In this document: one piece after another, positions 25,161-33,318 of the stretch
How positions within the stretch are numbered: position 1 is the first letter of the stretch
Layout of the letters: each line of letters begins with the position of its first letter
Origin: JAKLFA01 sp038222225
GTDB lineage: Bacteria > Omnitrophota > Gorgyraeia > Zapsychrales > JANLHA01
Direction of reading: 5' to 3'
Assembly (NCBI GenBank): GCA_038222225.1
Contig: JBBRHV010000004.1
Coordinates: forward strand, 1 to 64,000
DNA: 64,000 nucleotides
Translations under genes and position numbers: made by a program
Notes under the pieces: model-generated
The model's database searches: none
Told to the model about the DNA's origin: nothing
The model's input: only the letters and a program-made list of their open reading frames with translations

Positions 25161-26003
25161 TTATAATACGAGTTGAACTTGTGTCACCAAAAGAATCGGC
25201 TGATCAGCCTGAACTTCTGACTGGGGAATGCCTTGAATCTGAACACGAAGATTTAAAAATCCATCCAAAACACTGCGGTATCCCTGAAGATAGAAAACCT
25301 GTCCTCCGTCGGCTTCCAGTCTATGCCGAACGGTTTCATTGAAGACCGGATCAAGCGCCTTGAGCGTTCCTTTAATAACCAGAGCCTCCTGCTTTTTCTT
25401 TTCAAACTCCTGCAGCTTTTCCTGGCGCTCTTCAACAACCTCAACGTCTTGTTGCCGTTTCACTTCATAAATATTGCGGCTCGGCAACTCCACAACTTTT
25501 TCAGAAGGAACATTCAAGGAACGAAAATCCAACAGTTCCGCCTTGATCCATCCGGATACGCCGGACATCGGCTCAATGCGATACCAGCCCTCGGACTCCC
25601 GTCCTAAAATCATAACCATTGCAGGGGAGGAAAGCTGACCTAAAACCGCCGAAGCTGTCTTGGGCTGTGCTCGAACATTCACTTTTTTCCCCAAAACCTC
25701 ACCCACACCATCTCTTAAATATTTTATGAAATCACTATGGACATAACATGACACCGTCTGCGGCAAACGAACTTCATACCAGCTGAAACTGCGGCCGATC
25801 ACCACAAGTTCATCGCCCTGCTTGACCTGAGCAACAGATTCGAATCCCTTCGCTTGGCCGGCACGGATATTGGCAAGTTTAACATTGATCACACCAACAA
25901 ACGGAAATGTTTCCTCGGTAGGAGACTGCGCACTCACACTTCCTGACATGGCTCCCCAAAAAAATACACTGACCATACCAATAAGGACGTAGCACTTCAT
26001 CAT
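25161..26003 (-). CDS. Secreted protein with two bacterial SH3 domains
   Basis: 280 residues. A Sec signal peptide (about 1-26, ending SVSAQ) is followed by two SH3b-like domains (about 35-92, VINVKLANIRAGQAKGFESV, and about 95-155, KVNVRAQPKTASAVLGQLSS). The C-terminal third contains a charged, possibly coiled-coil stretch (about 170-205, rich in E, K and Q) and a strand-rich tail. SH3b repeats usually bind cell-wall peptides. The start is an ATGATG pair with no clear ribosome-binding site. Confidence 0.78.
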   Translation of the reverse strand: MMKCYVLIGMVSVFFWGAMSGSVSAQSPTEETFPFVGVINVKLANIRAGQAKGFESVAQVKQGDELVVIGRSFSWYEVRLPQTVSCYVHSDFIKYLRDGVGEVLGKKVNVRAQPKTASAVLGQLSSPAMVMILGRESEGWYRIEPMSGVSGWIKAELLDFRSLNVPSEKVVELPSRNIYEVKRQQDVEVVEERQEKLQEFEKKKQEALVIKGTLKALDPVFNETVRHRLEADGGQVFYLQGYRSVLDGFLNLRVQIQGIPQSEVQADQPILLVTQVQLVL

Positions 26004-26018
26004 AATCGGAATACTGTT

Positions 26019-26279
26019 TTATTTTGCCGGTTTAGTTGCTTTAGCCGCTTTAGCATCCTTAGCAGGTGCCGGCGCAGCTGCAGCACCTTCCGCTTCTTCT
26101 TTTGCGGCTTTTCGTTTAGCTTTCACTCTCAGGATCTTAGTCTTTGGTAAAGACAGTACATCCTGATTTTCTTTCCAGGTTCCCTTTTTCATCAGATCTT
26201 TGATGCGCTCAATACGCGTCAAAACCGTTCTTTGTTGAGCACCCGCCGTATCAACTTTGAGTGATGGATGTAATGACAT
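26019..26279 (-). CDS. PVC-type small basic protein
   Basis: 86 residues. The start at MSLHPSLKVDTAG is fixed by AAGGAG 9 bases upstream. The conserved N-terminal half runs through QQRTVLTRIERIKDLMKK to LPKTKILRVKAK; the C-terminal half is low complexity, lysine- and alanine-rich (AAAAPAPAKDAKAAKATKPAK in pieces). This agrees with my memory of a small basic protein family described in Chlamydiae, Verrucomicrobia, Planctomycetes and relatives (TIGR04137). A role in ribosome or RNA binding is plausible from the charge but unproven. It is the best lineage marker in the window. Confidence 0.85.
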   Translation of the reverse strand: MSLHPSLKVDTAGAQQRTVLTRIERIKDLMKKGTWKENQDVLSLPKTKILRVKAKRKAAKEEAEGAAAAPAPAKDAKAAKATKPAK

Positions 26280-26281
26280 CT

Positions 26282-26914
26282 TTACAAACTCCTTATTAAA
26301 CAATCCTTATAGATTTTTCTCATATCCTTAAACGTCCGCATGGCCTGAGAGCGCTCATTATATTTACCGACACAAACAATATAATAGCTCCCCTTCTTGA
26401 CCACAAATGCATCAAATCCCTTTTTTACAAGCGTTCCAGCCTCACGGTCTGCCCGTTCCTGCTGTTGAAATGATGCAACTTGAATAGTATGTATTGTGTC
26501 TAAAGAAGGCGTTTTGTCAACACTTTTCTCCGCATCCGCCCCTTTTTCAGCATTTTTTAGAAAATCATCCTCAGCTGTCTTTGCTATCACCATCTTTGCG
26601 GCACCCACCGGATCAACGGCGGCCGCAGAAATCACCGGCTCCTCAACCTGCTGAACAACAGACGGTTGTGTGCTTTTTAAAGACACTTCCGGAACGGCAA
26701 CACTGTCGGCTTGGGAAATCTGCAGGCGCTTGCCCTGTTCAACCCCAAAAGCAAACGCGATAATCAATGCCATCAGAAAAACAACACACACCACCACCAT
26801 ATTTTCTACGGTCAAAGCCCAGGCCTGAAAGGAAAACTGAGACTTTTCCTTGTGCGGCGATGCCCCGGGAGCCCCTGGAAAAAGCTCAAACTGTGACTGC
26901 CTTCGTAACATCAT
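26282..26914 (-). CDS. Single-pass membrane protein with C-terminal SPOR domain
   Basis: 210 residues. A cytoplasmic N-terminus (about 1-35) precedes one transmembrane helix (about 38-58), a linker rich in A, E, K and V, and a SPOR domain (about 140-210: TIHTIQVASFQQQERADRE, then KKGSYYIVCVGKYNERSQA). SPOR domains bind glycan strands stripped of peptides at the division septum, so a division or wall role is likely. AAAGGTGA precedes the ATG. The upstream HD-GYP stop is one base away, so the two are coupled. Confidence 0.85.
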   Translation of the reverse strand: MMLRRQSQFELFPGAPGASPHKEKSQFSFQAWALTVENMVVVCVVFLMALIIAFAFGVEQGKRLQISQADSVAVPEVSLKSTQPSVVQQVEEPVISAAAVDPVGAAKMVIAKTAEDDFLKNAEKGADAEKSVDKTPSLDTIHTIQVASFQQQERADREAGTLVKKGFDAFVVKKGSYYIVCVGKYNERSQAMRTFKDMRKIYKDCLIRSL

Positions 26915-26915
26915 T

Positions 26916-27980
26916 TTAATCACCTTTACGCATTTGAAAAAGAAAATTCCGGAATCGACGATCCTTATAAAGGCCGCAAAAAGCCGCCACTATTTTAGGA
27001 TCAAACTGTGTTCCGCTATTCTGTTTTAATTCCTCAACAGCTTCCTGAACGGTAAGCTTCTTCCGGTACGGCCGGCCCTGGATCATCGCTTCAAAAGCAT
27101 CCACCACCGCCATAATGCGCGCCCCTAACGGAATCTGTTCCTTTTTCAAGCCCGACGGATATCCTGTTCCATCATACTTCTCATGATGATATAAGATAAT
27201 CGGCAAAACCGGTTTCAAAAACTGAACCGGCCGAATCAGGGCAGCACTGCGCGAAGGCATATCCCGGATCACCTTAAATTCTTCCGGAGTCAATTGACTT
27301 TTCTTCGCTAAAACATCATAGGGAATATCCAAGGCGCCCGCACCCTGCAGAACACTGGCATAATATAAATTCTCAATCCCTTTTTGACTCACATGCATCT
27401 GCTCTGCCAACGCGTTGGCGACGCTGAAATATACCGGCGCATGTTTGTACGCCAACGGACCCTGCTTCTGAAGAAGCGTGCCAATCAATTTAATGCTGCT
27501 CAAAATCGTTTGCTGCTGCTGTCCTGAAAGCTGTAAATACCGTAACGCGGTGACCGCCTGTTCACCGATCACCGCCAGCAGTTCCTGATCAAATTCGGTG
27601 AAGGCCGGAGACTTTGACGTGCGTTTGACAAAAATAGCACCAACGATGTCATCCGCCACCAACGGCAAACCCAGCAATCTCGGTTCAAAAATCGAATACC
27701 CTTCGGTCGCGCGTAATTCTTTCTGTGAAATCTGCGCAAGCTCGATTTTCTTTTCCCAAAGAATGTTAATTTTATTATTGAAGATGGCCACCATCACCAC
27801 CTTCTTTTTCTCCGGGTCTAAAATAAAAACCCGCGCAGAATGGGCCTTAATAAATTGACACAAAAGCCTCGTTAACCGCAACGAAAGCTCTTTCACATTA
27901 AAGGTGGAATTCACAAGCCGATACACCATGTGAACGGCCGAAAGAACCTTATGATATTTTTGCGAGGTTGTCAGATTCAT
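26916..27980 (-). CDS. GAF/HD-GYP-like protein with a degenerate active site
   Basis: 354 residues from the ATG at 27980, the first after the dgt stop. Residues about 25-170 look like a GAF sensor. The C-terminal HD-GYP fold is easily recognised at HHEKYDGTGYPSGLKKEQIP (about 270-289) and ARIMAVVDAFEAMIQGRPY. However, the metal-binding HD dyad is replaced: the position of HDIGK reads QGAGA, and the following RHP reads RDMP. Cyclic di-GMP hydrolysis is therefore unlikely, and a binding or scaffolding role is more probable. No ribosome-binding site is evident. Confidence 0.85.
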   Translation of the reverse strand: MNLTTSQKYHKVLSAVHMVYRLVNSTFNVKELSLRLTRLLCQFIKAHSARVFILDPEKKKVVMVAIFNNKINILWEKKIELAQISQKELRATEGYSIFEPRLLGLPLVADDIVGAIFVKRTSKSPAFTEFDQELLAVIGEQAVTALRYLQLSGQQQQTILSSIKLIGTLLQKQGPLAYKHAPVYFSVANALAEQMHVSQKGIENLYYASVLQGAGALDIPYDVLAKKSQLTPEEFKVIRDMPSRSAALIRPVQFLKPVLPIILYHHEKYDGTGYPSGLKKEQIPLGARIMAVVDAFEAMIQGRPYRKKLTVQEAVEELKQNSGTQFDPKIVAAFCGLYKDRRFRNFLFQMRKGD

Positions 27981-28017
27981 TATGAATATTTTAGGATGCT
28001 TTAACGAATGTGCAACC

Positions 28018-29184
28018 CTAAACTTTTGTATATGCATTAAAGAAACGCTTATGCTCATCCAAGGCTGCCCGGTCGGTCATGCCGGCAATGTGATTGCAGA
28101 TGATCTCGCACTTCTCAATCTCCGCACACTCCCGATTGCGCGGAAACACATCCGGAGGCAGCTGAAACGGCTCATGAATATACACCTGAAATAAATCGTT
28201 TAAAACCCGTTTGGCCTTGGACGTCATCCTCAAGACACGGTAATGATGATACAGTTTTCGGTTCAACAGATCCTGAAGCTCATCGCGCAAGGCCCGCATG
28301 GCATGGCTAAACCCGATAATCTCACCCCTATGCTTTTTAACTTCCTCCACATTCTTAAAGTTTAATTCTTTAAGACGCGTATCGGTATGAGCGATCAGAT
28401 CGCGAACCTGCATATCAATCAAAGCCTTGACAACTTGGTAACGCAGCATGTCCAGATCATTGACCCGGACCGTATCCCCCAAATGGTCAATAGCCATTTT
28501 CCACAATTCACTCGCCATCAAATCTTCCACGGAAATACAGCCGGATTTCAGGCCGTCATCGACATCATGATTGAGATAGGCCAATGAATCCGCGCAATCC
28601 ACCACCTGCGCCTCCAGCGTTGGACCCTCATCCCGGTATTTTTCTAAAAAGCCCGCCTCATCATAATCCGTTTGATGTTTTAAAATGCCGACCAAAACCT
28701 CATGCGTTAAATTCAAACCGTCAAAATCCGGATAACGCTTTTCAAATCGTGTGACGATCTCGAAACTTCTTAAATTGTGATTAAACCCCTGAGCGCCGCC
28801 ATCTTTCATAATTCTGTCCAAGGCCTCTTCCCCGGCATGCCCGAACGGCGGATGCCCCAGGTCATGCGCAAGCGCGATCGCCTCGACCAGATCCTCATTC
28901 AGCTGCAGGGTTCGTCCGACTGATCGGCCGATCTGCGCCACTTCAATCGTATGCGTCAAGCGGGTTCGATAATAATCTCCTTCAAAAATCACAAAAACCT
29001 GAGTTTTATATTCCAACCGACGAAACGCTGCCGAATGAACAATCCGGTCTCGGTCGCGCTGATAACAAGTGCGGAAAGGATGTGCCGGCTCATCATAATC
29101 ACGCCCCAACGTCTGACTGCTGCACATGGCATACGGAGCTAAATTTTGTTCTTCCAGATGTTCAAAATCCTGCCTGCTGAGCAT
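28018..29184 (-). CDS. dgt: Deoxyguanosinetriphosphate triphosphohydrolase-like protein
   Basis: 388 residues. HD-domain dNTPase: RDRDRIVHSAAFRRLEYKTQ, RLTHTIEVAQIGR (metal His), and AIALAHDLGHPPFGHAGEEA (about 105-124, the HD pair). Hydrolyses dNTPs to nucleoside and triphosphate, tuning pools; the sequence is closer to the dGTPase-like family than to E. coli Dgt in length, so substrate preference is open. ATG preceded by AAGGGTGAT. The start lies 1 base beyond the HIT gene stop, indicating coupling. Confidence 0.92.
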   Translation of the reverse strand: MLSRQDFEHLEEQNLAPYAMCSSQTLGRDYDEPAHPFRTCYQRDRDRIVHSAAFRRLEYKTQVFVIFEGDYYRTRLTHTIEVAQIGRSVGRTLQLNEDLVEAIALAHDLGHPPFGHAGEEALDRIMKDGGAQGFNHNLRSFEIVTRFEKRYPDFDGLNLTHEVLVGILKHQTDYDEAGFLEKYRDEGPTLEAQVVDCADSLAYLNHDVDDGLKSGCISVEDLMASELWKMAIDHLGDTVRVNDLDMLRYQVVKALIDMQVRDLIAHTDTRLKELNFKNVEEVKKHRGEIIGFSHAMRALRDELQDLLNRKLYHHYRVLRMTSKAKRVLNDLFQVYIHEPFQLPPDVFPRNRECAEIEKCEIICNHIAGMTDRAALDEHKRFFNAYTKV

Positions 29185-29185
29185 A

Positions 29186-29701
29186 TCACCCTTTCTTAGC
29201 TTTTTCACAGACCCTGTGCGCCGACGCCAACCTCTTATACAATTCTTTCAGAGATTGTGAAATGACTTTTGTCTGACAGATCACCGGCATGAAATTGATA
29301 TCGCCTGACCAACGCGGAACAATGTGCATATGAATATGACCGGGCACTCCGGCCCCAGCCGCCTTGCCGATATTCATGCCAATATTAAACCCATCCGGCT
29401 TCAACTCGCGGACCAGCAGTCCTTTGACATATTCCATCAGATCAAAAAGCTCCAACCGCTCTTCCTGTTTCAATTGAGAAAGATCCCGGACATGACGATA
29501 AGGCACGATCAACGAATGCCCGTTATTGTACGGATAAATGTTTAAAACCGCATAACAATGCGTCCACCGCACAAAAACCGCATTCTTTAAATCCGTGTTT
29601 TCCTGCGCGATGCGGCAAAACAGACATCCCTTTTTCTTCGTCTTTTGATCGCCGATTATTGTCAAATACTGACTTCTCCAGGGCGCCCACAATTTATCCA
29701 T
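29186..29701 (-). CDS. HIT-family hydrolase or phosphorylase (Ap4A-type)
   Basis: 171 residues. The histidine triad is GHIHMHIVPRW (about 120-130). The opening MDKLWAPWRSQYL and CLFCRI, with two cysteines possibly binding zinc with a later histidine, is typical of the Fhit/Ap4A-phosphorylase-like group that handles diadenosine polyphosphates and AMP adducts. It overlaps the phosphoesterase gene by 8 bases and is followed immediately by dgt, giving a small nucleotide-housekeeping unit. Confidence 0.9.
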   Translation of the reverse strand: MDKLWAPWRSQYLTIIGDQKTKKKGCLFCRIAQENTDLKNAVFVRWTHCYAVLNIYPYNNGHSLIVPYRHVRDLSQLKQEERLELFDLMEYVKGLLVRELKPDGFNIGMNIGKAAGAGVPGHIHMHIVPRWSGDINFMPVICQTKVISQSLKELYKRLASAHRVCEKAKKG

Positions 29702-30182
29702 GATTCTCCACCTTAATAATTCTAGCCTGAACGTCTTTCCCCAAAACTTCTAACATTCCATACGATCGATACGGGGCGAATATTTCATCGGTTGGGCTTC
29801 CAGGGTTGAAATACAAAACGGACCCAATCCGTTCATTGAACGGCTCATGCGTGTGTCCGAAAATAACGATATCGACCTTCTCATCGCGGAACTCCTCTTG
29901 CACAAATTTCACAACCTGGTCCTTAGGCCCCCGGCCATGCACAACACCGATCCGGCAGCCTCCACAGGTCAGGATACAGCGATGGGGAAATTTTTTTCCG
30001 ATTTTTTCATCATCCATGTTGCCGCAGACACCCTTCACCTCGGCGATCTCCAGCAATTGTCTCAAGCCCGATTCATCACACATATCACCGGCCTGAATAA
30101 TAAAAGCGACCTCCTTAAAATCCCTGACCAACTGTAACGGGAGTTTCTTGGAATGCGTATCCGCAACAACACCAATCTTCAT
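29694..30182 (-). CDS. YfcE/MJ0936-type metallophosphoesterase
   Basis: 162 residues from the ATG of MKIGVVADTHSK, with AAGGAC upstream. The calcineurin-like metal motifs are complete: ADTH, QAGDMCD, GNMDDE, VVHGRGP and FGHTHEP. Such small enzymes hydrolyse phosphodiesters in vitro; physiological substrates are often unknown. It lies between the AAA ATPase gene and the HIT gene. Confidence 0.9.
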   Translation of the reverse strand: MKIGVVADTHSKKLPLQLVRDFKEVAFIIQAGDMCDESGLRQLLEIAEVKGVCGNMDDEKIGKKFPHRCILTCGGCRIGVVHGRGPKDQVVKFVQEEFRDEKVDIVIFGHTHEPFNERIGSVLYFNPGSPTDEIFAPYRSYGMLEVLGKDVQARIIKVENHG

Positions 30183-30192
30183 GGTACCGTCC

Positions 30193-31821
30193 TTAAACAA
30201 TATAGGATTGACCGTATAAATTTAAGAGTGTGTTCAATTCACTCTCATTCCAAATCCACATCCGCTCCTGAAGAGCCCGAACACGGACATTCTCATCTAA
30301 GTCTTCCAATGCAATCAGCACGCAGCGTTCCAGCTTTCGATTGCGCTTCTTTAAATGGGCTGCAATGTTCGCAATTTCCTGCTCCTGAACAGAGCGACGG
30401 GTCAAAAAAACGCACCAATTTCCGGATGATGTGTGCGCATCGATAAACGCAAACGAATCCGGAGAGCCGTCAAGCTTCTTCAGGGAAGACATCCTATCAA
30501 AAACAGGCAGCTTATACCTCCGGCCGTTCATCTGAACTGCCTCATCATCAAAACAATTGAACAGTTCAATAATGCGCGCCTGGACATCCTTTTTGTTCGC
30601 CACCTGGAAACTCTCAACGATCTGACCAAACTCCGTCTCAAACTCTTTCATTTGGCGCTCAAGGCTGCACTCGATCATCTGTTGACGCTTATAAAAAACA
30701 AACTTCAGCCAGTACCGGAACAAGCGGTCATCAATATAAAAAAGCTTTCCATTTTTTACGACATACCCCACCTCGATCAGACGGCTGATTCGCGGAGAAA
30801 TCTGTGACAGCTTCATATTCATGAGGTGCGCAATATCTTTCGCTTTTTGTTTCCCGTTAGCCAAAACCAAAAGAATGCGGGCATTCATAACATTACCCTT
30901 CAGACACAGTGCGTCCATAAAAAGATCAAAATGCCGGCTGAGAACTCCCCAATGATTAAAGAGAACCCCCTTGATAGCCTCGGTCAAAACCGGCACGAAC
31001 ACTTCCGTTTGGCCATGCAGGCTGCAATATGTACGCAATTCATGACACACCAGCTTCAAATAAAGAGGCCTTCGCCCGGTAAAATCAATCAAGAAATCCC
31101 GCAAGGAATCACCGAGCTGAATGCCTTGAAGATGGGCCTTAATAAATTCCTGACAGGTGCGGATTGAGAATGGATCAACGCGGCGAATTTCAAAATTTCC
31201 GAACAGCAAAGAAAGCTTTTCTGAAAGAATGATCTCGGCCACGCTCGGCAACGACGAGGATACAATGTATAAACACTGTTTTTGAGTCATGATTGTTTTC
31301 CCCAGATCCCGATACACATCTGGAATTCCCCAATCATCAAGCGCGTGAAACTCATCAAGCACCAGGACACAAAATAAACCCGTTTCAGAAGAAAAGACTT
31401 GGGGCAAAGCAATCACGTCCCGATAGGCATCCGCTTGACGGCCATGCGACAAATGAGCTTGTATGCGCCGCACACTTTTCACCGTGTCAGGCGTCACATC
31501 CTGCGCGCTTTCGAGTAAGAGCTTGAGATCTTCATGAGGCGATTGACCGCGGGATTTTAAGAATTGATACAATAACGAGGACGCGACTTTTTCACAAAAT
31601 TGCCCAATATCCAGATTTTCCAGATCAACAAAAACCGAAATAATGCTTCGCTGTTCCAAACTATCCAAAAATTTATGGAGAACGCTGGTTTTCCCGATAT
31701 ATCGTTCACCCAACAGCGCGATATTCTGACGATACCCATCCTTGAAATCCAAAACACGCTTTTTGAGAAGCCCTAAAATATCTTCGCGCCCGTAAAATTT
31801 ATCCAACCCGATCATGACCAT
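30193..31821 (-). CDS. Large AAA/STAND-type ATPase with winged helix
   Basis: 542 residues. It opens with FYGRED, typical of archaeal-type and STAND ATPases. Walker A is GERYIGKTS (38-46), Walker B LVLDEFH (152-158). A helical lid follows, then a winged-helix domain (about 325-375, with KAKDIAHLMNMKLSQISPRI and LIEVGYVVKNGKLFYIDD). The C-terminal about 130 residues (from NKKDVQARIIELF) recall the nuclease-fold-like tail of DUF234-type ATPases but lack an obvious catalytic motif. The function is unknown; regulation by ligand-dependent assembly is a family-based guess. It sits between the M23 lipoprotein gene and the phosphoesterase gene. Confidence 0.8.
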   Translation of the reverse strand: MVMIGLDKFYGREDILGLLKKRVLDFKDGYRQNIALLGERYIGKTSVLHKFLDSLEQRSIISVFVDLENLDIGQFCEKVASSLLYQFLKSRGQSPHEDLKLLLESAQDVTPDTVKSVRRIQAHLSHGRQADAYRDVIALPQVFSSETGLFCVLVLDEFHALDDWGIPDVYRDLGKTIMTQKQCLYIVSSSLPSVAEIILSEKLSLLFGNFEIRRVDPFSIRTCQEFIKAHLQGIQLGDSLRDFLIDFTGRRPLYLKLVCHELRTYCSLHGQTEVFVPVLTEAIKGVLFNHWGVLSRHFDLFMDALCLKGNVMNARILLVLANGKQKAKDIAHLMNMKLSQISPRISRLIEVGYVVKNGKLFYIDDRLFRYWLKFVFYKRQQMIECSLERQMKEFETEFGQIVESFQVANKKDVQARIIELFNCFDDEAVQMNGRRYKLPVFDRMSSLKKLDGSPDSFAFIDAHTSSGNWCVFLTRRSVQEQEIANIAAHLKKRNRKLERCVLIALEDLDENVRVRALQERMWIWNESELNTLLNLYGQSYIV

Positions 31822-31832
31822 AAAATACGCCC

Positions 31833-32507
31833 CTACCGTTTCGGCAAATAAAACAATGGATTATCAGCAACCCCATCTTTGCGAACTTCAAAATACAAAA
31901 AAGAATTCCCGTCTGTCTCCGAAATCTCCGCCAGCTTATCACCCTTAGAAACATAATCATTCAAACGCGCTGTCAGACGCGCCGTGCGGGCATAAACCGT
32001 CATAAATCCGTCCTGATGATCCACAATCACGACCTGACCATAACCCGTCAGATAATCCGCCAGCACGACCCGCCCTGCCCGCGAAGACCTCACCGGTGAT
32101 TTTTCGGGAGCTCGAATCTTGATGCCCTTACTGAAATGCGGGGACGTCCCGCTAAAAAAACCGACCACGTCACCTTCAACCGGCCATGCAAATTTCAAAC
32201 GGTCAGGATCTGCACTACGCACATCAAGATCCAAAGACCGTTCTGCCCGGGGAATAAAGATCTTCTGCCCAACCTTAATATTCGCGACATCGGCAATCTG
32301 ATTGGCCTTAATAATTTCCTCGAGTTCCACATGATAGACCTGCGCGATCTGCCAAAGCGTCTGTTCCCTTTCCACCGTATGATAAATGCCCTGCGGCCGA
32401 TAACCATAATATTCACCGGGCTGATAAATCACCGGAGCACATCCGCCAACAACAGCACTCAGCAGAACCACGATTGATAAAATATTTTTCAGAGAACGGC
32501 TCTCCAC
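31833..32507 (-). CDS. LysM/M23 envelope lipoprotein (GTG start behind tRNA-Gly)
   Basis: 224 residues if begun at GTG 32507-32505. The frame stays open further upstream, but that part is the tRNA-Gly gene and is rejected. The N-terminus has a lipoprotein signal with the lipobox VVGGC. A LysM domain follows (about 40-87: YHTVEREQTLWQIAQVYHVE), then an M23-like domain (about 110-220: VVGFFSGTSPHFSKGIKI, ILVDH-type strands, YARTARLTARLNDYVSKGD, FLYFEVRKDG). The catalytic HxxxD and HxH residues of active M23 enzymes are not preserved: the usual HxH reads YFE. It therefore resembles NlpD/EnvC-type activators of amidases. No ribosome-binding site is visible. Confidence 0.82.
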   Translation of the reverse strand: MESRSLKNILSIVVLLSAVVGGCAPVIYQPGEYYGYRPQGIYHTVEREQTLWQIAQVYHVELEEIIKANQIADVANIKVGQKIFIPRAERSLDLDVRSADPDRLKFAWPVEGDVVGFFSGTSPHFSKGIKIRAPEKSPVRSSRAGRVVLADYLTGYGQVVIVDHQDGFMTVYARTARLTARLNDYVSKGDKLAEISETDGNSFLYFEVRKDGVADNPLFYLPKR

Positions 32508-32513
32508 GAAAAA

Positions 32514-32587
32514 TGGAGCGAGGGACGGGAATCGAACCCGCGTAGCCAGCTTGGGAAGCTGGAATTCTACCCCTGAATTACCCTCGC
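32514..32587 (-). tRNA. tRNA-Gly (anticodon CCC)
   Basis: Complete cloverleaf on the minus strand: 7-bp acceptor GCGAGGG/CCCTCGC, D stem ATTC/GAAT, anticodon stem CCAGC/GCTGG with loop TTCCCAA (anticodon CCC, reads GGG), variable loop CTAC, T arm GCGGG-TTCGATT-CCCGT, discriminator T, and a genome-encoded CCA (32514-32516). The body is 71 bases. It lies 33 bases downstream of the thiE stop and its CCA ends 6 bases before the downstream lipoprotein's GTG, with a T run right after the CCA. Confidence 0.97.
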
Positions 32588-32620
32588 AAAAATTTTCTCT
32601 TCTATCACAAAAAGTCTTCA

Positions 32621-33283
32621 CTATGAGCACTCTTGATCGTTCGTCATGCGATTTGACAGCTTGCTTCGGAATGACCGAATAACGGATCCCGCATCATCAC
32701 TCAAACAAACAGCCCTTGTCACAGCGACTCGATTGATGCCTAACGCCGTCACCTGGTCAATATTGTCCAACGTAATTCCCCCAATTGGAAAAACCGGAAT
32801 GTGTGATTGAGCCCCTGCAGATTTAAGCACCTCTAACGGCATCGGACTACGTTGGGGTTTCGTCAACGTCTTAAAAACAGAACCAAACCCGACATAATCC
32901 GCTCCGGCAGCTTCAGCCTGATAAAGATGTTCAATCGTCTGGCATGAAGTGCCAATGACCAACCCGGCTCCCGCGATTCTGCGGGCCTCCGCAACAGGAA
33001 GATCGTCCTGGCCCAAGTGAACCCCATCACATCCAGCGGCCAAGGCAATATCCAATCGATCATTGACAATGAACAGCAGTTTTCCTCGCGTTAAATATAA
33101 TGCATCGCGCACAAACGAGAAAATCTCTTTCGCCGATCCGTTCTTATCACGCAGTTGAACAATGTCTGCTCCGGCATCCACACAAAATTTCAACACATCA
33201 AACAGCTTTCTATAATCCGCGATCGCGCGATCTAAAACAACATAGACCTTTGCACGGGACAACATATTCATAATATTATTCAT
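32621..33283 (-). CDS. thiE: Thiamine-phosphate synthase
   Basis: Joins HMP-PP and the thiazole phosphate to thiamine phosphate; a TIM barrel of about 220 residues. Diagnostic segments are VQLRDKNGSAKE, FIVNDRLDIALAAGCDGVHLGQDDLP, IGTSCQT, DYVGFGSVFKTLTKP and FPIGGITLDNI. The first residues are uncertain: ATG at 33283 is used, but ATG codons at 33271 and 33265 or a TTG overlapping the upstream stop are possible and none has a good ribosome-binding site. It is directly behind the ThiD2-like gene, consistent with thiamine salvage or synthesis. Confidence 0.93.
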   Translation of the reverse strand: MNNIMNMLSRAKVYVVLDRAIADYRKLFDVLKFCVDAGADIVQLRDKNGSAKEIFSFVRDALYLTRGKLLFIVNDRLDIALAAGCDGVHLGQDDLPVAEARRIAGAGLVIGTSCQTIEHLYQAEAAGADYVGFGSVFKTLTKPQRSPMPLEVLKSAGAQSHIPVFPIGGITLDNIDQVTALGINRVAVTRAVCLSDDAGSVIRSFRSKLSNRMTNDQECS

Positions 33284-33318
33284 AAGAATTACAAAATTAT
33301 ACCAGAAAAACCACGCTT

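Noticed and set aside
30193..31821. Treating the AAA ATPase as an anti-phage defence gene
   Set aside because: Neighbours are housekeeping genes and no partner nuclease or effector is visible; the call would rest on fold resemblance alone.
32508..32630. Possible extension of the LysM/M23 protein by 41 residues upstream
   Set aside because: The extra codons run through the tRNA-Gly gene, whose complete cloverleaf and CCA are clear; the lipoprotein signal begins after it.
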